From Luteimonas salinisoli (GTDB taxonomy: Bacteria > Pseudomonadota > Gammaproteobacteria > Xanthomonadales > Xanthomonadaceae): a stretch of 64,000 bases of DNA. The position numbers and the translations under genes are program-made. Every line of letters starts with the position of its first letter. Position 1 is the stretch's first letter. The stretch lies in NCBI RefSeq assembly GCF_013425525.1, contig NZ_JACCKA010000091.1, forward strand, positions 150,899 to 214,898, written 5' to 3'. The notes beneath the pieces were generated by a model. The model was not told the DNA's origin and ran no database searches. It saw nothing but the letters and a program-made list of their open reading frames with translations. Below are positions 17,933 to 27,967 of this stretch, piece after piece.

Positions 17933-18823
17933 TCAGAGGTCCTGTTCGTAGCGGACGTAGGGCACCGTGCCCTCGTCCTCGCCGTTCTCACCGCGCGGTG
18001 AGAAGGGGTTGCGACCGCGGGTCACCACGTTGTCGGCGCCCACCGTGAGCTGCCCGCTCCAGGGGGTCCGCCAGGTCAGGCCGAGCCCTACGCCTTCCCA
18101 GCGCGGTTGGCCGGGGGTGTCGATCACCTGGCCGATGACGTTGGCGCCGAAATTGCCGAAACCGCCGCCGACGCTGAGTGAACGGCTGTCCCAGCGGTTG
18201 GCGAGCCCGGCCGGGGCCTGGGCGTAGGGAATCAGCCGCGCCTTGGCGACGGTGCCGGCGATCGAGACGAAGCCCTGGTCGCTGATGCTCTTCTGGGCGA
18301 ACACGGTCAGGTCGTTGCTGTCGACCTGGCTGGCACCGGGACGCGTACCGCCGGTCGAGGTCAGCCACGCCGGAAGGTTGCCGCTGCTCTCGCCGACGGC
18401 CACGCCGATGCTGCCGCCGGCGCGGCTGAAGGAGGCCGAAGCGGAACTGCGGCGCCCGGCGTCGTCGCCGAGATCGTCGAGCGATGCGAGCAGGCAGTTG
18501 TTGGCGAGATTGCCGAGCGCGTGCGACAGGCCACTCTGGTGGTCGCAGAGCAGGGCCAGGGAGTCGCCGGATTCCAGGCCGAACGCGGCGTCCAGGCGGT
18601 TGCCGCCGAAACGCAGGCGCGCGCCGGTCTGCGCGGTTCCGTCGTCGGTGGGCTCGAGCACCAGCAGCGCCTCGAGCCGGCCGCTGGCGTTGTTCCAGAT
18701 CGGCAGCACCGTCTGCTCCCCGTCGTCGCCGCGAGCGGCGTTCCGCTCCTGCGCGTGCGCGCCCAGCGCAGCGCCGAAGGCGAGCAGGGCGGCGATCGCG
18801 AGCTTGGCAGGGCGCAGATGCAT
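17933..18823 (-). CDS. Secreted/outer-membrane hypothetical protein
   Basis: 296 residues. The start at 18823 gives a signal peptide (LRPAKLAIAALLAFGAALGAHAQ). The mature protein has repeated short alternating strands (LEALLVLEP, ARLRFGGNRLDAAFGLESGD, VGGGFGNFGANVIGQVID, GVGLGLTWRTPWSGQLTVGADNV), which suggests a small beta-barrel or beta-sandwich, and two cysteines around CDHQSGLSHALGNLANNC. It lies 182 bases upstream of the receptor start on the same strand. I recognise no named family. An AT-rich patch just before the start (18890-18910) may hold its promoter. Confidence 0.7.
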   Translation of the reverse strand: MHLRPAKLAIAALLAFGAALGAHAQERNAARGDDGEQTVLPIWNNASGRLEALLVLEPTDDGTAQTGARLRFGGNRLDAAFGLESGDSLALLCDHQSGLSHALGNLANNCLLASLDDLGDDAGRRSSASASFSRAGGSIGVAVGESSGNLPAWLTSTGGTRPGASQVDSNDLTVFAQKSISDQGFVSIAGTVAKARLIPYAQAPAGLANRWDSRSLSVGGGFGNFGANVIGQVIDTPGQPRWEGVGLGLTWRTPWSGQLTVGADNVVTRGRNPFSPRGENGEDEGTVPYVRYEQDL

Positions 18824-18930
18824 GGCGGACGGTCGACCCGTGGGTGGGGTCGGAAGTTCCCCGGGACAGCGGGAACCGACTCTACCCGATTTATGTTTAT
18901 TTAACAATATCCCCGGTTCCCGGGACCCGG

Positions 18931-19833
18931 TCATTGCAGCCGGGTCGGGGCGTCCATTGGAGCGCCTCGCCCTGTGAACAGGGCGTCAATGGCGCTGCGG
19001 TCGAAGTGATACGCCTGGCCGCAGAACTCGCAGTGGACGCGCGCCAAGCCGTCGATGACGGCTGCCCGGGCCTCGTCCGGCCCCAGCGACTGCAGCACCG
19101 CCGCGACGCGTTCGCCGGAGCACGAGCATCCGAACCGCAGGGGCCGGCCGCCCAGCGCCTGCGGCGCCTCCTCGTGGAACAGGCGATGCAGCAGTGTGGC
19201 GGCGGGCCAGGCCAGCAGCTCCGCGGCGGAAAGCGTGTCGAACAGCGCGCTTGCGCGATTCCAGCCGTCGACATCGCCCGTATCGCCGGGCAGCTTCTGC
19301 AGCATCAGCCCGGCGGCGGCGCTGTCGCCGGCGGCCAGCAGCAGACGCGTCGGCAGCTGCTCGGACTGCCTGAAGTAGTCCTCGAACGCCTCCGACAGCG
19401 AATCCGCCGTCAGCTCCACCAGCCCCTGGTAGCGCTGCGGTTCGCGGCTGCCGGCCCCCGGGTTCTCGATGGTGACGGCCAGCGTGGCGCCGTCGCCGGC
19501 GTCGCGCAGGCCGCGCGGGGCCGTCGCGGCGTCCTCGGCGAGCCGGAGGATGCCGCGCAGGGTGCCGGCGGCGGTGCATTCGGAGAACAGCGCGCGCAAC
19601 GCGCCCTGCCCGCGCAGGTGCACGGACAGCCGACCGTCGACCTTGGCGTGGCCGGTGAACAGGGCGGCGGCGGCGCTCGCCTCGCCCAACAGCGCCGCAG
19701 TGGCCGGTGGATGCGAATCGCGGCCGCGGATCGCCTTCCAGGTCTGGCCCAGGTGCACGCGCACGCCGCGGACGCCGGCGCGGGGCAGCAGGAAGCGGTC
19801 GAGACGGTCGGTGTCGGCGGGGCGGTCGGTCAT
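18931..19833 (-). CDS. hslO: Redox-regulated chaperone Hsp33
   Basis: 300 residues, normal for Hsp33. The N-terminal chaperone domain contains [17 protein letters not shown] and QRYQGLVEL. The C-terminal zinc switch has all four cysteines in the expected spacing: CSC near residues 235-237 and CEFC near 268-271. In reducing conditions these bind zinc; on oxidation they form disulfides and activate holdase activity in the cytoplasm. The start at 19833 ([16 protein letters not shown]) matches the family. It diverges from mtgA. Confidence 0.95.
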   Translation of the reverse strand: MTDRPADTDRLDRFLLPRAGVRGVRVHLGQTWKAIRGRDSHPPATAALLGEASAAAALFTGHAKVDGRLSVHLRGQGALRALFSECTAAGTLRGILRLAEDAATAPRGLRDAGDGATLAVTIENPGAGSREPQRYQGLVELTADSLSEAFEDYFRQSEQLPTRLLLAAGDSAAAGLMLQKLPGDTGDVDGWNRASALFDTLSAAELLAWPAATLLHRLFHEEAPQALGGRPLRFGCSCSGERVAAVLQSLGPDEARAAVIDGLARVHCEFCGQAYHFDRSAIDALFTGRGAPMDAPTRLQ

Positions 19834-19984
19834 GCGGGGAAAAGGTCGGCGCGCATCGGGAGTGCGTCGGACGCCGCGAAAGGGCGCGTCGTCGTCGTCA
19901 TGTCGGATAATGCGCGAACGGTCGTGGCGGCGGAGACGGATGGATGGGGGCGGATCTCTTGAACCACAAGCGGGGGCGCGGGCG

Positions 19985-20737
19985 ATGAGCGGGCCGAGGA
20001 GGCGCCGCCGGCGCTGGCTGCGGCGGCTTCTGCTGCTGCCGGTGCTGCTCGCGCTGTTCAGTGCGCTGCAGGTGGCGGCCTTGCGCTTCGTCGATCCGCC
20101 GTTGTCGCTGTTCATGGCGGCACGTCACGTGGAGGCGTGGCGCGCCGGGGACGGCGGCTTCCGCCATGCCTACCGGTGGCGCGACCTGGAGCGCATCGCC
20201 CCGACCCTGCCGCTGGCGGCGATCGCCGCGGAGGACCAGAACTTCGCCGTGCACCGCGGGTTCGACCTGGAGGCCATCGAGAAGGCGCGCGAGCACAACG
20301 CCCGCGGCGGCCGGCTGCGCGGCGCCAGCACGATCAGCCAGCAGGTCGCCAAGAACGTGTTCCTCTGGAACGGCCGCAGCTGGATCCGCAAGGGGCTCGA
20401 GGCCTGGTACACGGTGCTGGTCGAGGCGATGTGGCCCAAGCGGCGGATCCTGGAGGTCTACGTCAACGTCGCCGAATTCGGCGACGGCGTGTACGGCGCG
20501 CAAGCTGCGGCGCGCACCTTCTTCGGCAAGGATGCGGATGCGCTTTCCTCCGCCGAGAGCGCGCGCCTGGCCGCGGTGCTGCCGAGTCCGCGGCGCTACA
20601 GCGCCGCGCGCCCCGGCCCCTACGTGCAGCGGCGTACTTCGGCCATCGAAAGGCAGATGCGGCAGATCGGCGGCGCGACGTACCTCGAACGGCTGGATCG
20701 CGGCGAACCCGGTGTGCGATCCGGCAGCAGGCCTTAG
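19985..20737 (+). CDS. mtgA: Monofunctional biosynthetic peptidoglycan transglycosylase
   Basis: 250 residues, compared with about 240 for E. coli MtgA. A basic N-terminus and one transmembrane helix (residues 12-34) anchor it in the inner membrane. The GT51 domain shows [14 protein letters not shown] with the catalytic Glu, [17 protein letters not shown], and [20 protein letters not shown]. It polymerises lipid II into glycan strands. The stop is followed after 9 bases by the glycosyltransferase gene, so the two are probably cotranscribed. Confidence 0.94.
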   Translation: MSGPRRRRRRWLRRLLLLPVLLALFSALQVAALRFVDPPLSLFMAARHVEAWRAGDGGFRHAYRWRDLERIAPTLPLAAIAAEDQNFAVHRGFDLEAIEKAREHNARGGRLRGASTISQQVAKNVFLWNGRSWIRKGLEAWYTVLVEAMWPKRRILEVYVNVAEFGDGVYGAQAAARTFFGKDADALSSAESARLAAVLPSPRRYSAARPGPYVQRRTSAIERQMRQIGGATYLERLDRGEPGVRSGSRP

Positions 20738-20746
20738 GATGTGGGG

Positions 20747-21772
20747 ATGCGCAGGGATCTGCTGACCGTCGTCGTCGCCGCCTACAACGAGGCCGAGGCG
20801 CTGCCCGTGCTGCAGCGGCGGCTGGCCGCCGTGCTCGATGCGCTGGAGGCGGACGCGGTCGACGGGCGGGTGCTCTACGTCGACGACGGCAGCCGCGACG
20901 ACACCTGGCAGGTGATGCGTGCGCTCGCCGCCGCAGACGGCCGCGTCTCGCTGCTGCGGCTGTCGCGCAATTTCGGCAAGGAGGCGGCGCTGACCGCCGG
21001 GCTCGATCTGGTGGAGAACGGTGCGGCGCTGATTCTCGATGCCGACGGCCAGGATCCGCCGGAGCTGATCCCGCAGTTCGTCGCGCGCTGGCGCGAAGGC
21101 TACGACGACGTGCATGGCACACGGTTGCAGCGCGAGGGCGAAGGCTGGTTCAAGCGCGCCTCGGCGCACGCGTTCTACCGGGTGATGCAGCGGCTGTCGA
21201 GGACGCCGATTCCGGTGGACACCGGGGATTTCCGGCTGCTGTCGCCGCGTGCGCTCGCGGCGTTGCGGCAGTTGCGCGAACGGCACCGGTTCATGAAAGG
21301 GCTGTTCGGCTGGGTCGGCTACGAGCGCGTCTCGGTGCCCTATCGCCGTGAGCCGCGCCTGGCCGGCGACAGCAAGTTCAGTTTCTGGCGGCTGTGGAAC
21401 TTCGCGCTGGAGGGCATTACCAGCTTCTCCACCGCGCCGCTGCGGCTGGCCACCTACGTGGGTCTCGGCACCGCGATGCTGGCCTTCGCCTATGCGGCCT
21501 GGGTTGTGTTCAAGGCGGTCTTCCTCGGCGACCCGGTGGCGGGCTGGCCGACGATGATGGCGGTGATCCTGTTCCTGGGCGGCGTGCAGCTGATCGCACT
21601 GGGCATGATCGGGGAGTACCTCGGGCGCCTGTACGAGGAGTCGAAGCAACGGCCGCTCTATCTCGTCGACAGCTGGTTGCCGGCGACGGGAGTATGCTCG
21701 GGCCGGGCCCAGCCGAGCGGAGGAGAGCGCCATGCGTACGGTGAGACAGCTGCTGGAGGCGAAAGCGCCTGA
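20747..21772 (+). CDS. Family 2 glycosyltransferase (bactoprenol glucosyltransferase/GtrB-like)
   Basis: 341 residues. The GT-A domain opens LTVVVAAYNEAEALPVL, has LYVDDGSRDDTW, and carries the metal/nucleotide-sugar motif ILDADGQDPPEL near residue 100. Two C-terminal transmembrane helices (about residues 230-250 and 265-290) follow the pattern of GtrB and ArnC-type enzymes, which load a sugar onto undecaprenyl phosphate. The last about 25 residues, after YLVDSWLPATG, are Gly/Ala-rich and overlap the next gene by 41 bases in another frame. The ATG at 20747 is preferred to a GTG at 20741. Confidence 0.85.
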   Translation: MRRDLLTVVVAAYNEAEALPVLQRRLAAVLDALEADAVDGRVLYVDDGSRDDTWQVMRALAAADGRVSLLRLSRNFGKEAALTAGLDLVENGAALILDADGQDPPELIPQFVARWREGYDDVHGTRLQREGEGWFKRASAHAFYRVMQRLSRTPIPVDTGDFRLLSPRALAALRQLRERHRFMKGLFGWVGYERVSVPYRREPRLAGDSKFSFWRLWNFALEGITSFSTAPLRLATYVGLGTAMLAFAYAAWVVFKAVFLGDPVAGWPTMMAVILFLGGVQLIALGMIGEYLGRLYEESKQRPLYLVDSWLPATGVCSGRAQPSGGERHAYGETAAGGESA

Positions 21773-22163
21773 GATCTTCGCCGTGTCGCCGGACGTCCCG
21801 GTGATCGAGGCGATCCGCCTGATGGGGCAGAAGCATATCGGCGCGGTGCTGGTGATGGAGGGCGGCCGCCTGGCGGGCATCCTGTCCGAGCGCGACTACG
21901 CGCGCAAGATCGTGCTCGAGGGGCGTTCGTCGAAGGACACGCCGGTACGCGACATCATGACCGCGAAGGTCATCACGATCGGCCTGGACGACAGCGTGCA
22001 GGGCTGCATGCAGGTGGTGACGCGTGATCGCATCCGCCACCTGCCGGTCGTCGACGCGGCAGGCAACGTGCTGGGCGTGGTGTCGATCGGCGATTTGGTC
22101 AAGGCGGTGATCGAGGACCAGCAACTCGAGCTGGACCAGCTGCAGCGCTACATCGCGTCCTGA
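21732..22163 (+). CDS. CBS domain-containing protein
   Basis: 143 residues made of two CBS repeats: residues 8-65, with GAVLVMEGGRLAGILSERDYARKI, and residues 75-135, with RIRHLPVVDAAGNVLGVVSIGDLVKAVI. The start (MRTVRQLLEAKAPEIF) has a GGAG ribosome-binding site. Stand-alone CBS pairs bind adenosine nucleotides and regulate partner proteins; the partner is not evident. It overlaps the 3' end of the glycosyltransferase gene by 41 bases. Confidence 0.92.
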   Translation: MRTVRQLLEAKAPEIFAVSPDVPVIEAIRLMGQKHIGAVLVMEGGRLAGILSERDYARKIVLEGRSSKDTPVRDIMTAKVITIGLDDSVQGCMQVVTRDRIRHLPVVDAAGNVLGVVSIGDLVKAVIEDQQLELDQLQRYIAS

Positions 22164-22224
22164 GCTCCGCCCGGTACCTCCGTTCGGGCGCTCCATCGCC
22201 AGCCGCGCAAACGGGCCGCCCCCT

Positions 22225-22246
22225 GTAGAGCCGAGCTTGCTCGGCT
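22225..22246 (+). repeat. GTAG-type REP element 1
   Basis: GTAG followed by AGCCGAGC (22229-22236), a TT loop and GCTCGGCT (22239-22246) makes a perfect 8-base hairpin with the 5' GTAG tag that defines the REP family described in Stenotrophomonas (SMAG). It lies just after the CBS gene and pairs with an inverted copy 21 bases further on. Confidence 0.8.
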
Positions 22247-22267
22247 GCGTAGTCTCCGGGGCCCGCG

Positions 22268-22290
22268 CAGCGGAGCAAGCTCCGCTCTAC
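22268..22290 (-). repeat. GTAG-type REP element 2 (inverted)
   Basis: On the minus strand this reads GTAGAGCGGAGCTTGCTCCGCTG: GTAG plus an AGCGGAGC/GCTCCGCT hairpin. With element 1 it forms a head-on pair of the kind seen in REP doublets. The stem differs from element 1 by compensating changes on both sides. Confidence 0.78.
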
Positions 22291-22323
22291 GAGGGGGTGC
22301 CAGCGTCGCGACGCCCCGGATCC

Positions 22324-22343
22324 GTAGAGCCGAGCTAGCGGCT
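22324..22343 (+). repeat. GTAG-type REP element 3 (decayed)
   Basis: GTAGAGCCGAGCTAGCGGCT keeps the GTAG tag and a 5-base AGCCG/CGGCT stem, but the rest of the hairpin is lost. It abuts the stop of the AsmA-family gene, so this REP cluster fills the space between two convergent genes. Confidence 0.6.
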
Positions 22344-22351
22344 CGCGCGGG

Positions 22352-24301
22352 CTACTTCGCGTATTGCCCGCCGCAGTCGCTGTCCTCGCCGCCGCCGAGG
22401 TCGATCGTGGCCAGCAGCGCCGCCGGGGGGGCGATGCTTCCCAGCGCGACCGCAAGGGCGCCGCGCAGGCCGAGCCGGCCCATGTCGGGACGGAAGCCCG
22501 GATCGCGGAAGGTGCCGTCCACGACCAGGGGCGAGCGCAGCGTCAGGATGCTGCGGTCCTTCGGCCGCGGCTTGAGTACCAGGTCCAGCGACTCGTCGCG
22601 CAGGCTGATGCTTCCCTCGCCGAGGATGATCGTGTCGGTGGTGTCGAAGGCGAGGGCGCGGGCCTCCATGACCCCGTCCTGCACCGCGAAGTCGCCGAAT
22701 GCGCAGCGGATCGGGATGACGCGGTCGCCGGCGATGAGGAAGCGCAACGCCTCGGCGATGTCGACGCCCGCGAGTTCGACCAGCAGATTGCTGATCTTCC
22801 CCGGGCCCATGCCCACGGCGATGTCGCCGCTGGCGCTGCCGAGCATCTTCGCCACCGAGTTGCCGGTCCCGCTGATCGCCGCCATGCCGCCGATGTCGCC
22901 GACCGCGTCCTCGGCCAGCGTGGAGTCCGGGAACAGCCGGGCCAGCTGCAGGCCCTGGATCCGGGCGTCCAGCCGGGTGCGGATCGGTTGCTCGTTGGCG
23001 TTCATGCGCACGGTCGAGCGGATATCGCCGCCGGCCACGCCGAAGTTCAGCGGATCCAGGGTGACCCGGCCGTTCTCCAGGAGAAGGTGCGCCTCCATGT
23101 CGTCCAGCGGCAGCGCCGGCGCATCGATGCGCGAAGCGCGCAGGCGCACGTCGGCATCCATCGCCTGCAGCTTGTCCAGTTCGTAGGGAGTGTCGGGTAG
23201 CACACGGCCGCTGGCGGCCTGCTGCCGGGCCTGCTCGCGCTGCGTCTCGTTCGCGGTCTCGCCGTCGCCTGCCTGCGGCGGTGCGCCGACGAATCCAGCG
23301 AGATCGTCCAGGTCGAGGAGGTCGGAGACGAGGTCCGCACGCAGGAAGGGCCGGTCGCCGCCGACTTCCACGGTCACGTCTCCCGCCAGGTCGCTGTCGC
23401 CCACCTTGCCCTCGAATCCGGTGTAGTGCCAGACGTTCCCTTCGCGGCGGAAGCGGCCGTCCAGGGAGTAGGGCGGCGTGGAAGGCATCGCGATGCCCAG
23501 CAGCGGATACAGGTCCTCCAGGTCGCGCCCGGACAGCGCCATCTGCAGGTCGAACCGCTGCAGTCGGAACGGATCGACCAGCGCGCCGCGTGCGTGGGCG
23601 CGAGTGGCGCCGGCCGAGGCATGCAGGTCGATCCGGTAGGCGCGTTCGTTGTCCTGCAGGTCCAGCGGGGACTGGGCGGTGCCCTCCATCCGGAAGGGGT
23701 TGCCGCGCCAGCGGCCTTCCCCCTCGATCCCGACCGGCGGCGCGCCGCCCTCGCGCCGCGACTCGCGGCTGGCGACGACCGCGTCGATGCGGGTGTCGTG
23801 CGCGGCGTCGACGAACAGCAGACGCCCGTCCTCCACCCACAGTCGCTCCAGGCGCGGTGGTGCGCCTCCACCCGATGGGCCGAAGTCCCAATTGCCGCCG
23901 CCTTCGGGGCCGGTTTCCAGGCGCAGCCGCGGTTTCACGAGGCGGATCTCCGGAATCCGGGCCCCGCGACGGGACAGCAGCGAGGGCAGGGCGATGCGCA
24001 GCTCCAGACGCTCGGCGCTGGCCATGTCCGCTTCTTCCGCCCATGACGCATTCCCCAGGCGCAGCGCATCCGCGCGGATGGTCGTTTCCAGCCCCGGGTC
24101 GACATCGAGGTCGCCGGCGATTTCGAAGCTACGGCCGGTGCGGGACTCCACTGCGCGCTCCACCGGCCCCTTGAACCAGTTCCAGTCCCACAGCAGGCAC
24201 ATCGCCAGCACGGCCAGCGCGACGGCGGCAAGCGCAGTCCACCAGGGATGGTCCGCGGCGATCGCGATCGGGCGCGGGGTACGTGAAGCGGCGGTTGCCA
24301 T
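22352..24301 (-). CDS. AsmA family protein
   Basis: 649 residues. One N-terminal transmembrane helix (about residues 17-35, WWTALAAVALAVLAMCLLWDWNW) is followed by the AsmA N-domain with FEIAGDLDVDPGLETTIRA and GNASWAEEADMASAERLEL. The C-terminal AsmA_2 region contains MAAISGTGNSVAKMLGSASG. AsmA-like proteins are inner-membrane anchored, reach into the periplasm and help lipid transport or outer-membrane assembly. The ATG at 24301 is preferred to a GTG 27 bases upstream. Its closest named relative would be an AsmA/YhjG-type protein. Confidence 0.85.
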   Translation of the reverse strand: MATAASRTPRPIAIAADHPWWTALAAVALAVLAMCLLWDWNWFKGPVERAVESRTGRSFEIAGDLDVDPGLETTIRADALRLGNASWAEEADMASAERLELRIALPSLLSRRGARIPEIRLVKPRLRLETGPEGGGNWDFGPSGGGAPPRLERLWVEDGRLLFVDAAHDTRIDAVVASRESRREGGAPPVGIEGEGRWRGNPFRMEGTAQSPLDLQDNERAYRIDLHASAGATRAHARGALVDPFRLQRFDLQMALSGRDLEDLYPLLGIAMPSTPPYSLDGRFRREGNVWHYTGFEGKVGDSDLAGDVTVEVGGDRPFLRADLVSDLLDLDDLAGFVGAPPQAGDGETANETQREQARQQAASGRVLPDTPYELDKLQAMDADVRLRASRIDAPALPLDDMEAHLLLENGRVTLDPLNFGVAGGDIRSTVRMNANEQPIRTRLDARIQGLQLARLFPDSTLAEDAVGDIGGMAAISGTGNSVAKMLGSASGDIAVGMGPGKISNLLVELAGVDIAEALRFLIAGDRVIPIRCAFGDFAVQDGVMEARALAFDTTDTIILGEGSISLRDESLDLVLKPRPKDRSILTLRSPLVVDGTFRDPGFRPDMGRLGLRGALAVALGSIAPPAALLATIDLGGGEDSDCGGQYAK

Positions 24302-24402
24302 GCCTGCCTTGCGGTGTGACCTGGCCACACCATCGTCAGGGGACGGTAAAGCAGGGGTGAATTCGGCGGTCGCGGTTCAGCCGGCCTCCGCCGTTCGGAA
24401 CG

Positions 24403-24771
24403 CTATTCCGGGACCTGCTCGCAGCGCAGGCTGCGGCCGCCGTCCTCCTGAGAGAGCTCGACATAGTCGCCGTCGACGACCAGGCGCAGCCCCACGTCCG
24501 CCCAGGTGGGCGGCGCGCTGCCGGAGATCGCCCCGAGCCGCACCATGCGGCCGTCGCTCATGTTCACGCGCGCGACGCGCCCGTCGCGGATGATCTCGAC
24601 GCGGTTGCCGTCGTCGCACTGGTAGCGCGCCTGCACCACCTCGTCGTCGGCCGCGGCGGCGGCGGGCGGTGCGGCCGGGCTGGCGGCGGCTTCTTCCTGG
24701 GCCGCCTGCCGCTGGCATGCGGCCAGGACCAACGCAAGGACGAGGACGATGCCTGGGAAGAGTCTGTTCAC
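24403..24771 (-). CDS. MliC-like lipoprotein (putative lysozyme inhibitor), copy 1
   Basis: 122 residues from a GTG at 24771 with GAGG 8 bases upstream; an ATG at 24807 in frame is the alternative. The lipobox is LAAC after a hydrophobic run. After an Ala/Pro-rich linker the mature domain (about residues 55-120) reads YQCDDGNRVEIIRDGRVARV, then a Gly-Ser region and a closing cysteine (SLRCEQVPE). This is the Y-x-C...C plan of the MliC/PliC fold, which blocks C-type lysozyme. The similarity is modest, so the inhibitor role is inference. A second such lipoprotein lies on the other side of the hlyIII gene. Confidence 0.6.
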   Translation of the reverse strand: MNRLFPGIVLVLALVLAACQRQAAQEEAAASPAAPPAAAAADDEVVQARYQCDDGNRVEIIRDGRVARVNMSDGRMVRLGAISGSAPPTWADVGLRLVVDGDYVELSQEDGGRSLRCEQVPE

Positions 24772-24827
24772 TGGAGTCGCCTCGGGCAGGTGAGAGCGAT
24801 CAATCATACGCCCGCCGTTGCCGGGCC

Positions 24828-25478
24828 TCAGAGCGGGCCGATCACCTCGGCCATCACCGCGACGTAGTGGCACACGCTGCCGGCGATGCAGAACAGATGC
24901 CAGATCGCGTGCGAGTAGGGCACCGATTCGCGGTGGTAGAAGAACGTACCCAGCGTGTAGGCGATGCCGCCTGCCAGCAGCCAGCCGAACGTCCAGGCGT
25001 CCAGGGCGGTGAGCACGGGTCTGATCGCCACCAGCACCAGCCAGCCCATGGCCACGTAGATCAGCGTCGACAGGCGCCTGAATCGCCCGGTGTAGAACAG
25101 CTTGAACACCACGCCGGCGAGCGCGAGCGTCCAGATTGCCGCGAACAGCGACCAGCCGAGGGGGCCGCGCAGGGCGATGAGGGTGAAGGGGGTGTAGGTG
25201 CCGGCGATCAGCAGGTAGATCGCGCAATGGTCGAAGACCTTGAGCCGGCCCTTGAGCACCGGATGGGTGACGGCGTGGTACAGCGTGGAAGCGGTGTAGA
25301 GCAGCAGCAGCGAGACGCCGAACACGATCGCGGCGCCGAGCTGCCAGGCGTTGCCGTGCAATGCCGCCAGCGCGATCAGCACGGCGCCGCCGGCGAGCGC
25401 GGCGGCCGCGCCGACGCCGTGGGTGAGTGCGCTGGCCAGTTCTTCGCGCCTGGCGTGCATCGTGGCGGCGTGGCTCAT
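24828..25478 (-). CDS. Hemolysin III family membrane protein (PAQR/HlyIII)
   Basis: 216 residues with seven hydrophobic segments, the normal size of bacterial HlyIII. Signatures are ELASALTHGVGAAAALAG at the start, STLYHAV, LLIAGTYTPFTLIAL in the middle and HAIWHLFCIAGSVCHYVAV at the end. These include the His and Asp/Ser positions that bind zinc in PAQR-type proteins. It is an inner-membrane protein. Despite the name, most members are linked to membrane lipid homeostasis rather than proven haemolysis. The gene lies between two MliC-like lipoprotein genes on the same strand. Confidence 0.93.
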   Translation of the reverse strand: MSHAATMHARREELASALTHGVGAAAALAGGAVLIALAALHGNAWQLGAAIVFGVSLLLLYTASTLYHAVTHPVLKGRLKVFDHCAIYLLIAGTYTPFTLIALRGPLGWSLFAAIWTLALAGVVFKLFYTGRFRRLSTLIYVAMGWLVLVAIRPVLTALDAWTFGWLLAGGIAYTLGTFFYHRESVPYSHAIWHLFCIAGSVCHYVAVMAEVIGPL

Positions 25479-25557
25479 GGAGCTACCTTGGGCGGTGCGG
25501 TTGGAGCGATTGCTCGGTTTCGCGCAGCCCGCTGCGCCTGGTGCATCTCGCGCGCGA

Positions 25558-25938
25558 TCACGGCCGGACACACTCCAGTGTGGGGCCTTCGTCCTGGTGC
25601 AGGAATACGCGGTCGCCCTCGAGGTCGAGGCCCAGTGCCTCGCCCACGTAGGCGCCGCCGCTGCCCTGCGAGGCGGACTCGGCGCGGGGAAGCGCGACGG
25701 TACGCCCGTCGGGAAGGGTGACGGTAGCCCCCTCGGCCGCATAGGCGATTCGCAGTTCGCTGCCGTCGATGCAGCGGTAGCTGGTTGCGGCATCGGCCGC
25801 GGCGACCGGGGGATCGACGTCCTGTGGCGTGCGCGCGCCGGCACCCGTGTCGTCGGCGCTGTCGGCCGGCTGCTGCTGGCAGCCCGCGGCCAACCCGGCG
25901 AAAAGGACGCAGACCGCGATGTGCGATGCGGTTCTCAA
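25558..25938 (-). CDS. MliC-like lipoprotein (putative lysozyme inhibitor), copy 2
   Basis: 126 residues if the TTG at 25938 is the start, which gives RTASHIAVCVLFAGLAAGC with a clear lipobox; there is no nearby ATG. The mature domain (about residues 50-126) is YRCIDGSELRIAYAAEG, then TLPDGRTVALPRAESASQ and FLHQDEGPTLECVRP. It fits the MliC pattern better than copy 1, with the paired cysteines and the Ser-Ala-Ser loop. It is expected to be an outer-membrane lipoprotein that protects peptidoglycan from host or predator lysozyme. The family is likely, the start uncertain. Confidence 0.68.
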   Translation of the reverse strand: MRTASHIAVCVLFAGLAAGCQQQPADSADDTGAGARTPQDVDPPVAAADAATSYRCIDGSELRIAYAAEGATVTLPDGRTVALPRAESASQGSGGAYVGEALGLDLEGDRVFLHQDEGPTLECVRP

Positions 25939-26006
25939 CGGTAGAGGTCCGGCGCTGGAAACGCCCAGCGTAGCGGACTCGCCGGCAACGCCGGGTGACG
26001 AAGCGG

Positions 26007-27611
<1,605 letters not shown>

Positions 27612-27967
27612 GGGGGACGGCGCCGATGGGCGCGGGTCGGGAAGCGGAAAGGCGCGATTATAGGTATTACGGGAGCGCCCTGCGTCCCGGCCCGAGTGGC
27701 GCACCGGGCCGTTTGCCGCCGGGTGCCGGGCATGCCATGCCTTCCAGGCCCGGAAGCGGTGCAGTTCATGCTTGGCGGGATAGTCGGAGCCGCTTTTTGC
27801 TTCATGGTTCAAAGCCAGATTCGCGGTCTCCGGAGCCAGCGGCGCCCGGGCCGGGATATGCTCCCCGACTCGCCGCCGCAGGCCCGTGCCGCTGCGCGGT
27901 CCGGCCCGGCGCAGCGCGCCGGGCGTTCGCACAGGCCGCGCGGCAGTGCCGCGCAAGCAGCCTGTGC
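27612..27967. other. Intergenic stretch upstream of prfC, no gene recognised
   Basis: 356 bases between the prfC start and the stop of the upstream M23 peptidase frame. Besides the prfC -10 box at 27657-27662 I see only short GC-rich inverted repeats, for example around 27930-27960. There is no frame with credible coding character. A -35 partner for the -10 box is not clear. Confidence 0.5.
27657..27662 (-). promoter_or_regulatory. -10 box of the prfC promoter
   Basis: On the minus strand the hexamer is TATAAT, a perfect match to the sigma-70 -10 consensus. It lies in otherwise GC-rich DNA, 46 bases before the prfC ATG. The -35 position is poor (ACGCAG). Confidence 0.5.

Noticed and set aside
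20463-21122. Arg-rich 219-codon frame opposite mtgA and the glycosyltransferase
   Set aside because: Composition bias only; overlaps two confident genes.
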